16,352 bases of DNA. Origin: JACKGS01 sp964448015. GTDB taxonomy: Bacteria > Patescibacteriota > Saccharimonadia > Saccharimonadales > UBA7683. Shown piece after piece: positions 1 through 6,298 of this stretch. The notes under the pieces were generated by a model. The model did no database searches, had not been told where the DNA came from, and worked only from the letters and a program-made list of their open reading frames with translations. A program made the position numbers and the translations under genes. The stretch is taken from contig CAYUUV010000021.1 of assembly GCA_964448015.1 (NCBI GenBank), forward strand, positions 1 through 16,352. Reading direction: 5' to 3'. The first letter of the stretch is position 1; every line of letters begins with the position of its first letter.

Positions 1-62
1 AAATAAGAAATAAGAAATAAGAAATAAGAAATAAGAAATAAGAAATAAGAAATAAGAAATAA
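1..62. repeat. Heptamer tandem repeat (AAATAAG)n
   Basis: Eight perfect copies of AAATAAG plus a partial ninth run from the window edge to within 3 nt of the dnaB stop codon, so the array may continue outside. On the dnaB transcript it reads as a T-rich heptamer (CTTATTT). No hairpin is visible. Two other 7-bp-period arrays with different words occur at 5479-5548 and 16201-16228. Confidence 0.95.
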
Positions 63-65
63 ACT

Positions 66-1415
66 CTAGTGGCGCTTGTCGAGAGAGAGGAACTTGAGTT
101 GTTGTGGATGGAAGTATAGTTCAACTTTTCCTGTAGGACCGTTACGATGTTTTGCAAGAATTAAATCTGCAATGTGTTGGCGATCGGTTTCAGGGTTGTA
201 GTAATCTTCTCGATATAAGAAGGCGACGATATCAGCGTCCTGCTCAATCGAACCTGATTCACGAAGATCCGACATTTGCGGAATTTGCGGACTACGGCTT
301 TCAACCGAACGGCTGAGCTGAGAAAGTGCAATTACTGGAACGTTGAGCTCACGAGCAATCAACTTCAGCCCACGACTGATCTCGCTCACCTCTTGAACAC
401 GGTTAAATTGACTACCAGTTCCCGAACCGCTCATGAGTTGCAAATAGTCGATTACAATTAACCCCAGAGGGTGTTTTTGAGCTTCTCGACGCGCTTTTGT
501 GCGCATTTCTAGCACCGTAATACCAGGAGTGTCATCGATATAAATTGGTGCTTCAGAAAGAGATCCCATGGCTGCGCCAAGTTTTTCAAAGTCATCATCG
601 CTTAAGTTTCCGGTTCTAATGTTCCAAGCATCCACCCCTGCTTCACCAGAGAGCATACGATCAACCAGCTGATCTTTACTCATTTCGAGACTGAAGAACA
701 AAACTGCTTGCTTTTCTTGTGTTGCCACATTTTGAATAAGGTTTGTAACCAGTGTAGTTTTACCCATTGCAGGTCGAGCTGCCAGAATAATCAAATCAGA
801 TCGTTGCAAGCCCGCGGTCATAGTATCAAGATCTTTCCAGCCGGTTCGAACGCCGCGCAGACGACCCTTGTTTTTATGCAGTTCGTCGAGGCGGTCAAAG
901 CTTTCAGCTAAAATCTGCTCGATCGAGATGAGGTCTTGTTTTGTGGTGCGCTGCGAAACGGCGAATAAGCGTTTTTCAGCTTCTTCAAGAATTTCTTGTA
1001 CGGAGCTGGTAGCATCGCCAAAGCTCAGATTCACGATGTCTTCAGAAGCTCTAATCAGTTTGCGCCGCGTTGCCTTTTCGGCCACTAGATCTGCATAGTG
1101 TTCAGCGTGCGCGGCGGTTGGAACCGCGTTGGTGAGTTCGGTAAGATAGCTGGAGCCGCCTACCTGCTCAAGCTCGTCGGTATCTTTTAGCATGCTCGAA
1201 AGGGTTAGCAGATCAACCGGTTTATGTTGTTCGTACAGCTTTAGCATTGCTGCATAAATACTGCCGTGACGCTTTTCGTAAAAATCGCTACTGAATATTT
1301 TGTCTGCTACCGTGGTGATAACTTCATCATCAATTAATATTGATCCGAGTAAACTTACTTCGGCTTCAATATTTTGCGGTGGAATTTTCGCGTCTTTCGG
1401 TACAGTTTCAGACAT
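66..1415 (-). CDS. dnaB: Replicative DNA helicase DnaB
   Basis: This is the hexameric replicative helicase that unwinds DNA ahead of the fork. The N-terminal domain (about residues 10-110) opens with the typical IPPQNIEAEVSLLGS stretch. The RecA-like domain carries Walker A ARPAMGKTT (Lys about 219), Walker B LIVIDYLQL, the SQLSRSVESR motif, DLRESGSIEQDADIV and the arginine-finger region KHRNGPTG. At 450 aa it is full length for the family and no intein is present. I chose ATG 1415 over an in-frame ATG 63 nt upstream because GGAGGAGAGG lies just before it and homologues begin here. The start overlaps the dnaX stop by 8 nt (ATGTCTGA), so translation is probably coupled. The Shine-Dalgarno sequence lies inside the Gly-rich end of dnaX. 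The identification is firm. Confidence 0.97.
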   Translation of the reverse strand: MSETVPKDAKIPPQNIEAEVSLLGSILIDDEVITTVADKIFSSDFYEKRHGSIYAAMLKLYEQHKPVDLLTLSSMLKDTDELEQVGGSSYLTELTNAVPTAAHAEHYADLVAEKATRRKLIRASEDIVNLSFGDATSSVQEILEEAEKRLFAVSQRTTKQDLISIEQILAESFDRLDELHKNKGRLRGVRTGWKDLDTMTAGLQRSDLIILAARPAMGKTTLVTNLIQNVATQEKQAVLFFSLEMSKDQLVDRMLSGEAGVDAWNIRTGNLSDDDFEKLGAAMGSLSEAPIYIDDTPGITVLEMRTKARREAQKHPLGLIVIDYLQLMSGSGTGSQFNRVQEVSEISRGLKLIARELNVPVIALSQLSRSVESRSPQIPQMSDLRESGSIEQDADIVAFLYREDYYNPETDRQHIADLILAKHRNGPTGKVELYFHPQQLKFLSLDKRH

Positions 1416-2928
1416 GTACAACCTCTCCTCCACCCATAATATCCTGAACGCTAGAAATAAGTGAAGCATGAGCGTCATTGAAAGGTGTCGCTGGCACGAT
1501 TGGGCTAGTGATCAGGTTTTTGTCTAAAACCGAAACGACTTCAGGAGTAATATGCAGCTGTGTTTGTACCACTTCTGCAATCAGGGCTTTATTCTTCACT
1601 TCATCAACTCGCTTCTGATGGAAGCTAAATTGAAATGCAAGTTGGAGCGTATTTTGTTCAAATGTAACGTGTGCCAGTCGCAGAACGGTATATAACGAAT
1701 TGTTCTTTTCTTTAATAAGACCAAGGAGTGTCGGCCATTCTTGTTCGATAGCAATCGGCGGGATTTCTTTGGTATTTTTGGTATCTGGTGTATCGTTTTC
1801 GGGTTGCGGCACCCCTTTTTTATTAGCAGATGGTTTCTGAATTTCTTGATGGGCGGCCTTTGCTTGTTTCACTGGTGCATTTATGGTTGGCTGACTGACT
1901 GGTGCTTGGTGTGTGGTTTTTGGTACACCCTCTTCACGAGTAGTGCTGCCGTGTGCGAGAGTTGCCTGCAGTAGTACGGTTTCAAGTTTCAATTGTTGAT
2001 ACTGCGAGCTGGGTACTTCCAGAAGGTCGCTCATCAGGTTGGCATGAAAGATGGCAGGTTGTGATTTTGCTTCTTCTCGCAGTAGCCTGATAAGTTGTTC
2101 GGCAATACTTGAAGCGGTCAAGCCACTAGCAAATAATGCCTCCGTATTACTGAGTACCATGGTAGTATCGCCTGACTGTATGGCGGCCAGGAGCTGCCTG
2201 AGCGATTCCTGGGGGGCGATCCCCAAGAGGTGTTCTACTGAGTCGGCTGTAATCGGTTGAGCTTGATTCCTGATTTGGTCAAGCAGGCTGATGCTATCAC
2301 GAAAACTGCCGCCGCCATGCTCAGCCAATAACGCGAGTGCCGTATCATCTATCTGGACACCTTCTTGTTCGGCAATATTTTTAAGGTGTGCCTTAACTTT
2401 TTCCGGTGGAATCAAGCGGAATGTGTGTCGCTGGGTGCGGCTAATAATTGTTGCCGGTAATTTATGTACCTCGGTGGTTGCGAGAATAAAAATGACGTGC
2501 TCTGGCGGTTCTTCCAAGGTCTTTAGTAGCGCATTAAAACTTTCGTTGGTGAGCATGTGCACCTCATCAATAATGTAGACTTTATACGGTGCAGAAACAG
2601 GAGTAATATGTACTTTGTCTCGTAAGTCACGAATGTCGTCGATGCGGCGATTACTGGCAGCATCGATTTCAATGATATCAAGGTGAGTCGCTTCGTCTTT
2701 ATACGGGAGATTATTAATTTGGTGCGCTAAAATTCGCGCAATTGAGGTCTTGCCCGTGCCTCGCGGACCGGTAAATAAATAGGCATGACTTAACTTGCCG
2801 TTTGTAATCGCATTCGAAAGCGTCTTCGTGATATGCTCTTGCCCGACAATCTCATCTAAAGACTTCGAACGGTATTTTCGGTACAGCGCGACATGCCCCA
2901 CACCCTCAGGCTTTTTCTTTTCTCCCAT
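1408..2928 (-). CDS. dnaX: DNA polymerase III subunit gamma/tau (DnaX)
   Basis: This is the clamp-loader ATPase that loads the sliding clamp and couples polymerases. The AAA+ core spans about residues 12-230: ALYRKYRSKSLDEIVGQEHI, Walker A GPRGTGKTS (Lys about 60), Walker B YIIDEVHML, sensor 1 LATTEVHKLP and the arginine-finger region SRTQRH. The family's four-Cys zinc module between Walker A and DIIEIDAAS is absent: no cysteines are seen there and the segment is short. The usual SRC motif is SRT. A lysine/proline-rich linker (about 345-400) and a compact C-terminal domain (about 405-506) follow, giving a tau-like form of 506 aa. There is no clear Shine-Dalgarno before ATG 2928. It lies upstream of dnaB in a replication operon. 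Confidence 0.95.
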   Translation of the reverse strand: MGEKKKPEGVGHVALYRKYRSKSLDEIVGQEHITKTLSNAITNGKLSHAYLFTGPRGTGKTSIARILAHQINNLPYKDEATHLDIIEIDAASNRRIDDIRDLRDKVHITPVSAPYKVYIIDEVHMLTNESFNALLKTLEEPPEHVIFILATTEVHKLPATIISRTQRHTFRLIPPEKVKAHLKNIAEQEGVQIDDTALALLAEHGGGSFRDSISLLDQIRNQAQPITADSVEHLLGIAPQESLRQLLAAIQSGDTTMVLSNTEALFASGLTASSIAEQLIRLLREEAKSQPAIFHANLMSDLLEVPSSQYQQLKLETVLLQATLAHGSTTREEGVPKTTHQAPVSQPTINAPVKQAKAAHQEIQKPSANKKGVPQPENDTPDTKNTKEIPPIAIEQEWPTLLGLIKEKNNSLYTVLRLAHVTFEQNTLQLAFQFSFHQKRVDEVKNKALIAEVVQTQLHITPEVVSVLDKNLITSPIVPATPFNDAHASLISSVQDIMGGGEVVHV

Positions 2929-2937
2929 AGTAGCTCT

Positions 2938-2966
2938 AGTATATAGTGGCTAGTGATTCGTAGCCA
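2938..2966 (-). promoter_or_regulatory. Possible dnaX promoter and small hairpin
   Basis: On the minus strand a TATACT -10 box (2943-2938) lies 9 nt before the dnaX ATG, which lacks a Shine-Dalgarno sequence. This would give a nearly leaderless mRNA. The expected -35 position holds only TGGCTA, a poor match. That hexamer also forms a 6-bp hairpin with TAGCCA (2947-2952 with 2961-2966, 8-nt loop), which could be a weak terminator for the gene ending at 2996. Support is modest. Confidence 0.35.
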
Positions 2967-2995
2967 GTATTACCGTTGTGCCGTTGTATTTAGTA

Positions 2996-3505
2996 CTATA
3001 GTGCGGCTTCGAGGGCGGCCCATTCAACGTCGGTGTCGTCTTCAGGGAGAATGACGCTGACTTGGTCGCCGATTTGACCCTTGAAATAGGTAACGCTAGC
3101 AAGGAGAATACGGTATTCTTTGCCAGCAACTTCTACAAAATAGCCGCCATCGTGTTGCAATAATGTACCGATCACCTGTTTGCGTGGCACGGGGCCGATT
3201 TGCTTGTAAATGAAACCGCCATCTTCGGCAATGGTCAGTTTCAGAATATCGCCCTGCACAAGCTTTGATTTACTTGCGTAATTAGCGGGTACGGGATATG
3301 TTTTGCCATCTGGTCCGAGCATATTTTGCCCATCAAAGACACCTTCTATTACCTTACCGGCAACCTCTTCGCGTCGAGCATGCTCAAGTACGGGGTCGTC
3401 GCCCACAAGACTTGTCAAGAGCTCGCGTGCCGCTGCTAAATTAGTTTCAGCTTCACCTAATAGCGCCTTCAGGCGTTTCACTTGTTTCTCTGGTAATTCA
3501 CTCAT
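2996..3505 (-). CDS. Conserved CPR protein, coiled coil plus duplicated beta-domain
   Basis: I recognise this 169-aa protein as a type widely seen in CPR genomes but with no assigned function. Residues about 1-35 look like a charged amphipathic coiled coil (EKQVKRLKALLGEAETNL). The rest appears to be two related beta-rich units. The first is VIEGVFDGQNMLGPDGKTYP, then PANYASKSKLVQGDILKLTI. The second is VIGTLLQHDGGYFVEVAGKE, then ASVTYFKGQIGDQVSVIL. Both fit V-x-G / G-K-x-Y / A-S / G-D, as expected from an internal duplication of an OB- or RIFT-like barrel. Such folds often bind nucleic acid, but that is inference. The ATG at 3505 has a weak AAGGG upstream. The gene lies just upstream of dnaX-dnaB with its own promoter and a DnaA box. 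Confidence 0.85.
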   Translation of the reverse strand: MSELPEKQVKRLKALLGEAETNLAAARELLTSLVGDDPVLEHARREEVAGKVIEGVFDGQNMLGPDGKTYPVPANYASKSKLVQGDILKLTIAEDGGFIYKQIGPVPRKQVIGTLLQHDGGYFVEVAGKEYRILLASVTYFKGQIGDQVSVILPEDDTDVEWAALEAAL

Positions 3506-3550
3506 CTGATAAACCCTTATTTTTATTTATCTCGCATAACTATCTTCATC

Positions 3551-3579
3551 ACAGTAGCATCATTAAAAAATGATGTCAA
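3551..3579 (-). promoter_or_regulatory. Promoter for the 169-aa protein
   Basis: On the minus strand a perfect TTGACA -35 box (3579-3574) is followed after 17 bp by TACTGT (3556-3551), a weak -10. Transcription would start near 3545, leaving about a 40-nt leader before ATG 3505. The perfect -35 box and correct spacing carry the call. Confidence 0.5.
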
Positions 3580-3583
3580 ATAG

Positions 3584-3592
3584 TTATCCACA
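3584..3592 (+). promoter_or_regulatory. Perfect consensus DnaA box
   Basis: TTATCCACA matches the canonical DnaA-binding 9-mer exactly. It sits 4 bp upstream of the -35 box of the promoter that leads into the replication genes. One copy is seen here, so DnaA regulation is a more economical reading than an origin. No AT-rich unwinding element with clustered boxes was found in the window. Confidence 0.6.
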
Positions 3593-3615
3593 GCCATTCG
3601 CCGAGGCTATGGGCT

Positions 3616-3757
3616 GCGGGCAGCTGTTTGCAAGACTTATAGTAGTGGGTAGCGCTTTCTAAGACTCATGGCAGTAGGTGGCTGTTTGTAAGACCATGAC
3701 TGTGGGTAGCGCTTTGCAAGATCATGATTGCGGGTAGATTTTGTTGAAGCTGCGGCT
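3616..3757. repeat. Degenerate 28-29 bp tandem repeats, alternating A/B
   Basis: Units start at 3616, 3645, 3674 and 3702, with a decayed fifth from 3730. Units 2 and 4 share GTGGGTAGCGCTTT followed by (G/C)(C/T)AAGA. Units 1 and 3 share GGCTGTTT or AGCTGTTT followed by G(C/T)AAGAC. The arrangement is therefore A-B-A-B with a dimer period of about 57 bp. No reading frame is maintained because unit length varies. The array fills the space between the threonine dehydratase stop and the DnaA box; the rest of the gap (3758-3848) is G-rich and shows nothing clear. Confidence 0.75.
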
Positions 3758-3848
3758 TGTGAGTGGCTTGTTGCTGAGGCTCTGATTTGCGGTAGGGTTT
3801 TGGTGGGGCGACCGGGAGAGTGTATCTATCAAGGGTATGGGAGGATTC

Positions 3849-4787
3849 TTAGGCGGAAATCAGTTGTTGGAAGCGGAGAGGATCGCGGTGTTTACCGGTG
3901 ATGATAACTAAGTGTCTGGCATCTGATGTCGAATGCTGAGCTCGGTGTTTTTTCAGACCAGCTAGTGAAAGGCCAGCAGCGGTTTCCGCCGTAATGTCGG
4001 TAAATATATCAAGTTCGGTGAGTGCGCAACCGAGTTGGCGAGGGCTAACGGTAATCATGCCGCCAAAATTGGGGCTGGAAGTTGCGATACGTAACGTCAG
4101 TGTTCCGGCTCGCTTCACGGCTACCCCATCAGCGAGCGGGTTGATGTTTTCGAGTTCAACTTGCTGCCTTGCTCTGACACTTTGAGCAAATGCATCACAT
4201 CCTTCAAGCTGCACGCCTAGCACGGTCGTACTTGCGCCGCGTTCAGCAAGGGCCTTGCATACACCTGCCAGCAGACCGCCGCCGCCAACGGGCACGAACA
4301 CGGTATCAAAATTATAACCGCTGGCTGCAATTTCATGCCCCAGTGAAGCTTGGCCTTCTATCACCGCGGCATCATCAAATGGATGTAGGAAGAAGCCATT
4401 TTTTGCTTGACAGGCGGTCTGTGCTTCGCGCAAGGCATCATCAACCACCCCTTTTACCAAGGTCACATTGCCACCAAAGTGCTCAACTGCTTCAATTTTA
4501 CCAACTGCTGCGTTTGCTGGCATAAAAATGTGTGAGTCTGCTCCCAGATAGGTTGCTGCCAGCGCTGCTCCCTGCCCCGCATTGCCAGCACTGGCACAAA
4601 ACACGCCGTTTTGTAGCGACTCTGGCTGATATCTCTGGGCCTGCTGAATAGCATGGAGTGCCCCTCGAATTTTAAATGAGCCATTCGACTGCACGGTGTC
4701 ATCACCGAGCCATACGCCTTCCAATGCTGGAAATTGTGTAATTGCCAGGGGCTGAACGAGTTCGTATATGCCAGGTGTTCTACTCAT
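3849..4787 (-). CDS. PLP-dependent threonine dehydratase-like enzyme
   Basis: This is a fold-type II PLP enzyme of the threonine/serine dehydratase family, which deaminates threonine to 2-oxobutanoate in the cytosol. The PLP lysine lies in GSFKIRGA (Lys39), the cofactor/substrate loop is SAGNAGQG (66-73, where the family usually has SAGNHAQG), and the phosphate-binding loop is VPVGGGGLLAG (about 163-173). At 312 aa it is only the catalytic domain, without the ACT-like regulatory domain of biosynthetic IlvA, so a catabolic or stand-alone dehydratase is possible. ATG 4787 has AAGGA 7-11 nt upstream. Upstream lies a promoter, a Thr/Ile-rich leader peptide and two terminator-like hairpins, suggesting attenuation by Ile or Thr supply. 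No other isoleucine gene is in the window. The exact substrate is not proven; serine racemase/dehydratase is an alternative. Confidence 0.85.
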   Translation of the reverse strand: MSRTPGIYELVQPLAITQFPALEGVWLGDDTVQSNGSFKIRGALHAIQQAQRYQPESLQNGVFCASAGNAGQGAALAATYLGADSHIFMPANAAVGKIEAVEHFGGNVTLVKGVVDDALREAQTACQAKNGFFLHPFDDAAVIEGQASLGHEIAASGYNFDTVFVPVGGGGLLAGVCKALAERGASTTVLGVQLEGCDAFAQSVRARQQVELENINPLADGVAVKRAGTLTLRIATSSPNFGGMITVSPRQLGCALTELDIFTDITAETAAGLSLAGLKKHRAQHSTSDARHLVIITGKHRDPLRFQQLISA

Positions 4788-4805
4788 TAGGGTTCCTTTG
4801 TTATT

Positions 4806-4828
4806 AAAAAATCCCGCTTCTGCGGGAT
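4806..4828 (-). terminator. Attenuator terminator before threonine dehydratase (3:4)
   Basis: On the minus strand ATCCCGC, an AGAA loop and GCGGGAT form a 7-bp stem followed by six T. It lies about 20 nt before the dehydratase start codon, downstream of that gene's own promoter, so it can only act as a conditional terminator. Its 5' arm is also perfectly complementary to GCGGGAT in the preceding hairpin (4861-4867). Confidence 0.85.
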
Positions 4829-4853
4829 GTAATTGTTGCTTGTTGTAAACGAA

Positions 4854-4916
4854 TTAAAAAATCCCGCGAATTGCTTTCGGAATAATCATCATTACTTGTG
4901 TACATTGTGTGGTCAT
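4854..4916 (-). CDS. Thr/Ile-rich leader peptide of the threonine dehydratase attenuator
   Basis: The 20-codon frame encodes MTTQCTQVMMIIPKAIRGIF and stops with TAA inside the T-run of the first hairpin. Four Ile (codons 11, 12, 16, 19), three Thr (2, 3, 6) and one Val are present. The ATG lies 8 nt from the end of the -10 box, so the mRNA would start about 2-4 nt before it, with no room for a Shine-Dalgarno sequence. The tandem Ile codons abut region 1 (ATTCCGAA), and the stop codon falls just after region 2. This is the geometry expected for ribosome-mediated attenuation. It is inferred from position and composition; no expression evidence exists. Confidence 0.7.
   Translation of the reverse strand: MTTQCTQVMMIIPKAIRGIF
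4856..4883 (-). promoter_or_regulatory. 1:2 hairpin and antiterminator segment of the dehydratase leader
   Basis: On the minus strand 4883-4861 folds as ATTCCGAA, loop AGCAA, TTCGCGGGAT, with a bulge and a wobble pair, followed by six T. Its 3' arm GCGGGAT (4867-4861) can instead pair over 7 bp with ATCCCGC (4817-4811), the 5' arm of the downstream terminator. The 15-nt string GCGGGATTTTTTAAT occurs in both hairpins, 50 nt apart. Confidence 0.7.
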
Positions 4917-4924
4917 ACCCCATT

Positions 4925-4953
4925 ATGATATGCGCCCTTTATAGTAATGTCAA
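4925..4953 (-). promoter_or_regulatory. Promoter of the threonine dehydratase leader
   Basis: On the minus strand a perfect TTGACA (4953-4948), a 17-bp spacer and TATCAT (4930-4925, five of six consensus bases) are present. The predicted start is near 4918, just before the leader peptide ATG. It lies immediately after the rplL terminator, so the dehydratase is a separate unit. Confidence 0.8.
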
Positions 4954-4956
4954 TAA

Positions 4957-4985
4957 AATAACCACTCCATGACAGAGTGGTTATT
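4957..4985 (-). terminator. Terminator of rplJ-rplL
   Basis: A perfect 11-bp inverted repeat, AATAACCACTC and GAGTGGTTATT around a 7-nt loop, is followed on the minus strand by TTATTTTATT. It lies about 95 nt after the rplL stop. Between it and rplL (4986-5080) nothing else is evident. Confidence 0.85.
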
Positions 4986-5080
4986 GTGCAACAAATCTGG
5001 TCGATTATGGTTTTTGTAGAATATCGTGGTGCGCTTTCGGATACTGTCTTTGAGGCATTTCCGAAATGATTTAAGCGTAC

Positions 5081-5461
5081 TTAGGCGAGTTCTACAGTTG
5101 CGCCAGCTTCTTCAAGAGCTTTCTTGGCAGCTTCGGCGTCGTCTTTGCTGACCTTTTCTTTCACAGCTTTTGGAGCGCCGTCAACAATTGCTTTTGCTTC
5201 ACCAAGACCAAGACCAGTAAGTTCTTTCACAGCCTTGATAACAGCTACTTTTTGAGCACCAGCGTCTTTGAGGATAACGTCAAATTCGCTCTTTTCGTCT
5301 TCACCACCAGCAGCTTCGCCGCCAGCAGCAGGACCAGCAACAGCTACTGCAGCTGCAGCAGGCTCAATGCCGTATTCGTCTTTTAGAATTGTTTTTAGTT
5401 CGTTTACTTCTAACACAGTCAACTTAGTCAAGTCTTCTGCTAATTTCTTTAGATCAGCCAT
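5081..5461 (-). CDS. rplL: 50S ribosomal protein L7/L12
   Basis: This is the acidic stalk protein that recruits translation GTPases. At 126 aa it has the normal length. The N-terminal dimerisation helices (about 1-33) are followed by an Ala/Gly hinge (about 35-56, AAAAVAVAGPAAGGE) and the C-terminal domain (about 58-126) with the signature FDVILKDAGAQKVAVIKAVK and GLGLGEAKAIVDGAPKAVKE. ATG 5461 is preceded by GGAG at a suitable distance. It lies downstream of rplJ, with a heptamer repeat array filling the gap, and upstream of a strong terminator. The identification is certain. Confidence 0.98.
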   Translation of the reverse strand: MADLKKLAEDLTKLTVLEVNELKTILKDEYGIEPAAAAVAVAGPAAGGEAAGGEDEKSEFDVILKDAGAQKVAVIKAVKELTGLGLGEAKAIVDGAPKAVKEKVSKDDAEAAKKALEEAGATVELA

Positions 5462-5478
5462 TATATCTCCTTTGGAGT

Positions 5479-5548
5479 TAGTTTGTAGTTGGTAGTTTGT
5501 AGTAATGAGCGTAGTTTCTAGAAACTACAAACTCAAAACTGGAAACTA
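5479..5548. repeat. Opposed 7-bp-period arrays between rplJ and rplL
   Basis: Four heptamers of TAGTTTG type run from 5479 to 5506. From 5514 to 5548 five heptamers of GAAACTA type (TAGTTTC on the other strand) run in the opposite sense. The two sets can pair: AGTTTGTAGT (5494-5503) is complementary to ACTACAAACT (5524-5533), and 5511-5528 is a perfect 18-bp palindrome. The rplJ stop codon is the first three bases of the minus-strand array. In the rplJL mRNA this would be a hairpin that might tune rplL expression. Confidence 0.8.
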
Positions 5549-6067
5549 TGCTGCTTTTGCTTCTACACCGTCTAGTAATGCGTGTAAGTTGCCTGAAAGG
5601 CCACTCAATACATCGTTTACTGGTGAAGAAAGGGTTGCAAGTACCTGAGCAATAAGCTCGTTCTTGCTTGGTAGGGTAGCGAGTGCCTTCACTTCGTCAA
5701 CGCTGAGCAGTGCACCTTCTTTAGAAATAGCTCCCGCGATTTTAAGCGCATCATTGGTTTTTGCAAAAGAAGCTAGAACTTGTGCCGGTGCCACCTCATC
5801 TTCGCTGCTGGTTGCATAAAGCAACTGGCCAACAAGAGTGCTGGTATCGACATCTTTCAGGGCTGCATTTTGCCCCAGTGCAACTTTCACCAGGCGGTTT
5901 TTAACAACTTTAATTGTTACGCCTTGTTCTCGTGCACTGCGACGAAGCTTCTGAACATCCGCTACGGTCAGGCCATCGTAATGAGCGAAAGCGGTCATCT
6001 TGGCAGCACCAAGAATCTCTGCAAGCTCACTGACGAGGGATTGTTTTTTATCACGACTAATTGCCAT
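5546..6067 (-). CDS. rplJ: 50S ribosomal protein L10
   Basis: This protein is the base of the L7/L12 stalk on 23S rRNA. At 173 aa it has the family length. It begins MAISRDKKQSLVSELAEIL and contains FAHYDGLTVADVQKLRRSAR and VTIKVVKNRLVKVALG, typical of the N-terminal rRNA-binding domain. The C-terminal helix that binds L7/L12 dimers follows (about 140-173). ATG 6067 has GGAAGGAAG upstream. A leader with features of the autoregulatory L10 leader and an attenuator hairpin precedes it. The usual upstream neighbour rplA is about 9 kb away. Confidence 0.98.
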   Translation of the reverse strand: MAISRDKKQSLVSELAEILGAAKMTAFAHYDGLTVADVQKLRRSAREQGVTIKVVKNRLVKVALGQNAALKDVDTSTLVGQLLYATSSEDEVAPAQVLASFAKTNDALKIAGAISKEGALLSVDEVKALATLPSKNELIAQVLATLSSPVNDVLSGLSGNLHALLDGVEAKAA

Positions 6068-6128
6068 GTAAACTTCCTTCCGTTAGTATTATTTTCGACC
6101 AGATTGTAAATGAACGGATGAGACCAAA

Positions 6129-6238
6129 TAAAAAGTCTTTGGTTCTCGCATTGCCAAAGACTGATTCGGATAAAAACAAATTGTTTGTTTCATGTCCTCG
6201 GTGCGACTTATAAATGCACACTGTCTTCGGTAATGATC
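6129..6238 (-). promoter_or_regulatory. Ribosomal L10 leader with attenuator terminator
   Basis: On the minus strand the 5' part contains ACCGAAGACAGTGTGC, then GTCGCACCGAGGAC, which resembles the conserved L10 leader where L10-L12 binds to repress its own operon. An AT-rich hairpin follows. A perfect 9-bp stem AGTCTTTGG/CCAAAGACT (6162-6154 with 6142-6134) is then followed by a T-run, forming a terminator about 65 nt before rplJ. The whole leader is about 170 nt. A covariance-model search would settle the family assignment. Confidence 0.75.
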
Positions 6239-6244
6239 TCAACA

Positions 6245-6273
6245 ATACTAGCGTATATCTCGCTCTATGTCAA
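6245..6273 (-). promoter_or_regulatory. rplJ promoter
   Basis: On the minus strand a perfect TTGACA (6273-6268), a 17-bp spacer and TAGTAT (6250-6245) give a start near 6238. This separate promoter agrees with rplJ-rplL being detached from rplK-rplA here. Confidence 0.75.
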
Positions 6274-6298
6274 CGGTTTGGCGGCGTTTTTGCAAGAG

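Noticed and set aside
1815..1821. AAAAAAG slippery-type string in dnaX as a programmed frameshift making gamma
   Set aside because: In the dnaX frame the run is read AAA AAA GGG, not A AAA AAG, and it is only six A long. No clear downstream stem supports a -1 shift.
3584..3757. Chromosomal origin oriC
   Set aside because: Only one DnaA box is seen, with no AT-rich unwinding region and no dnaA or dnaN nearby.
4811..4867. T-box riboswitch before the threonine dehydratase
   Set aside because: The conserved T-box sequence and specifier stem are absent; the leader peptide model explains the two hairpins better.
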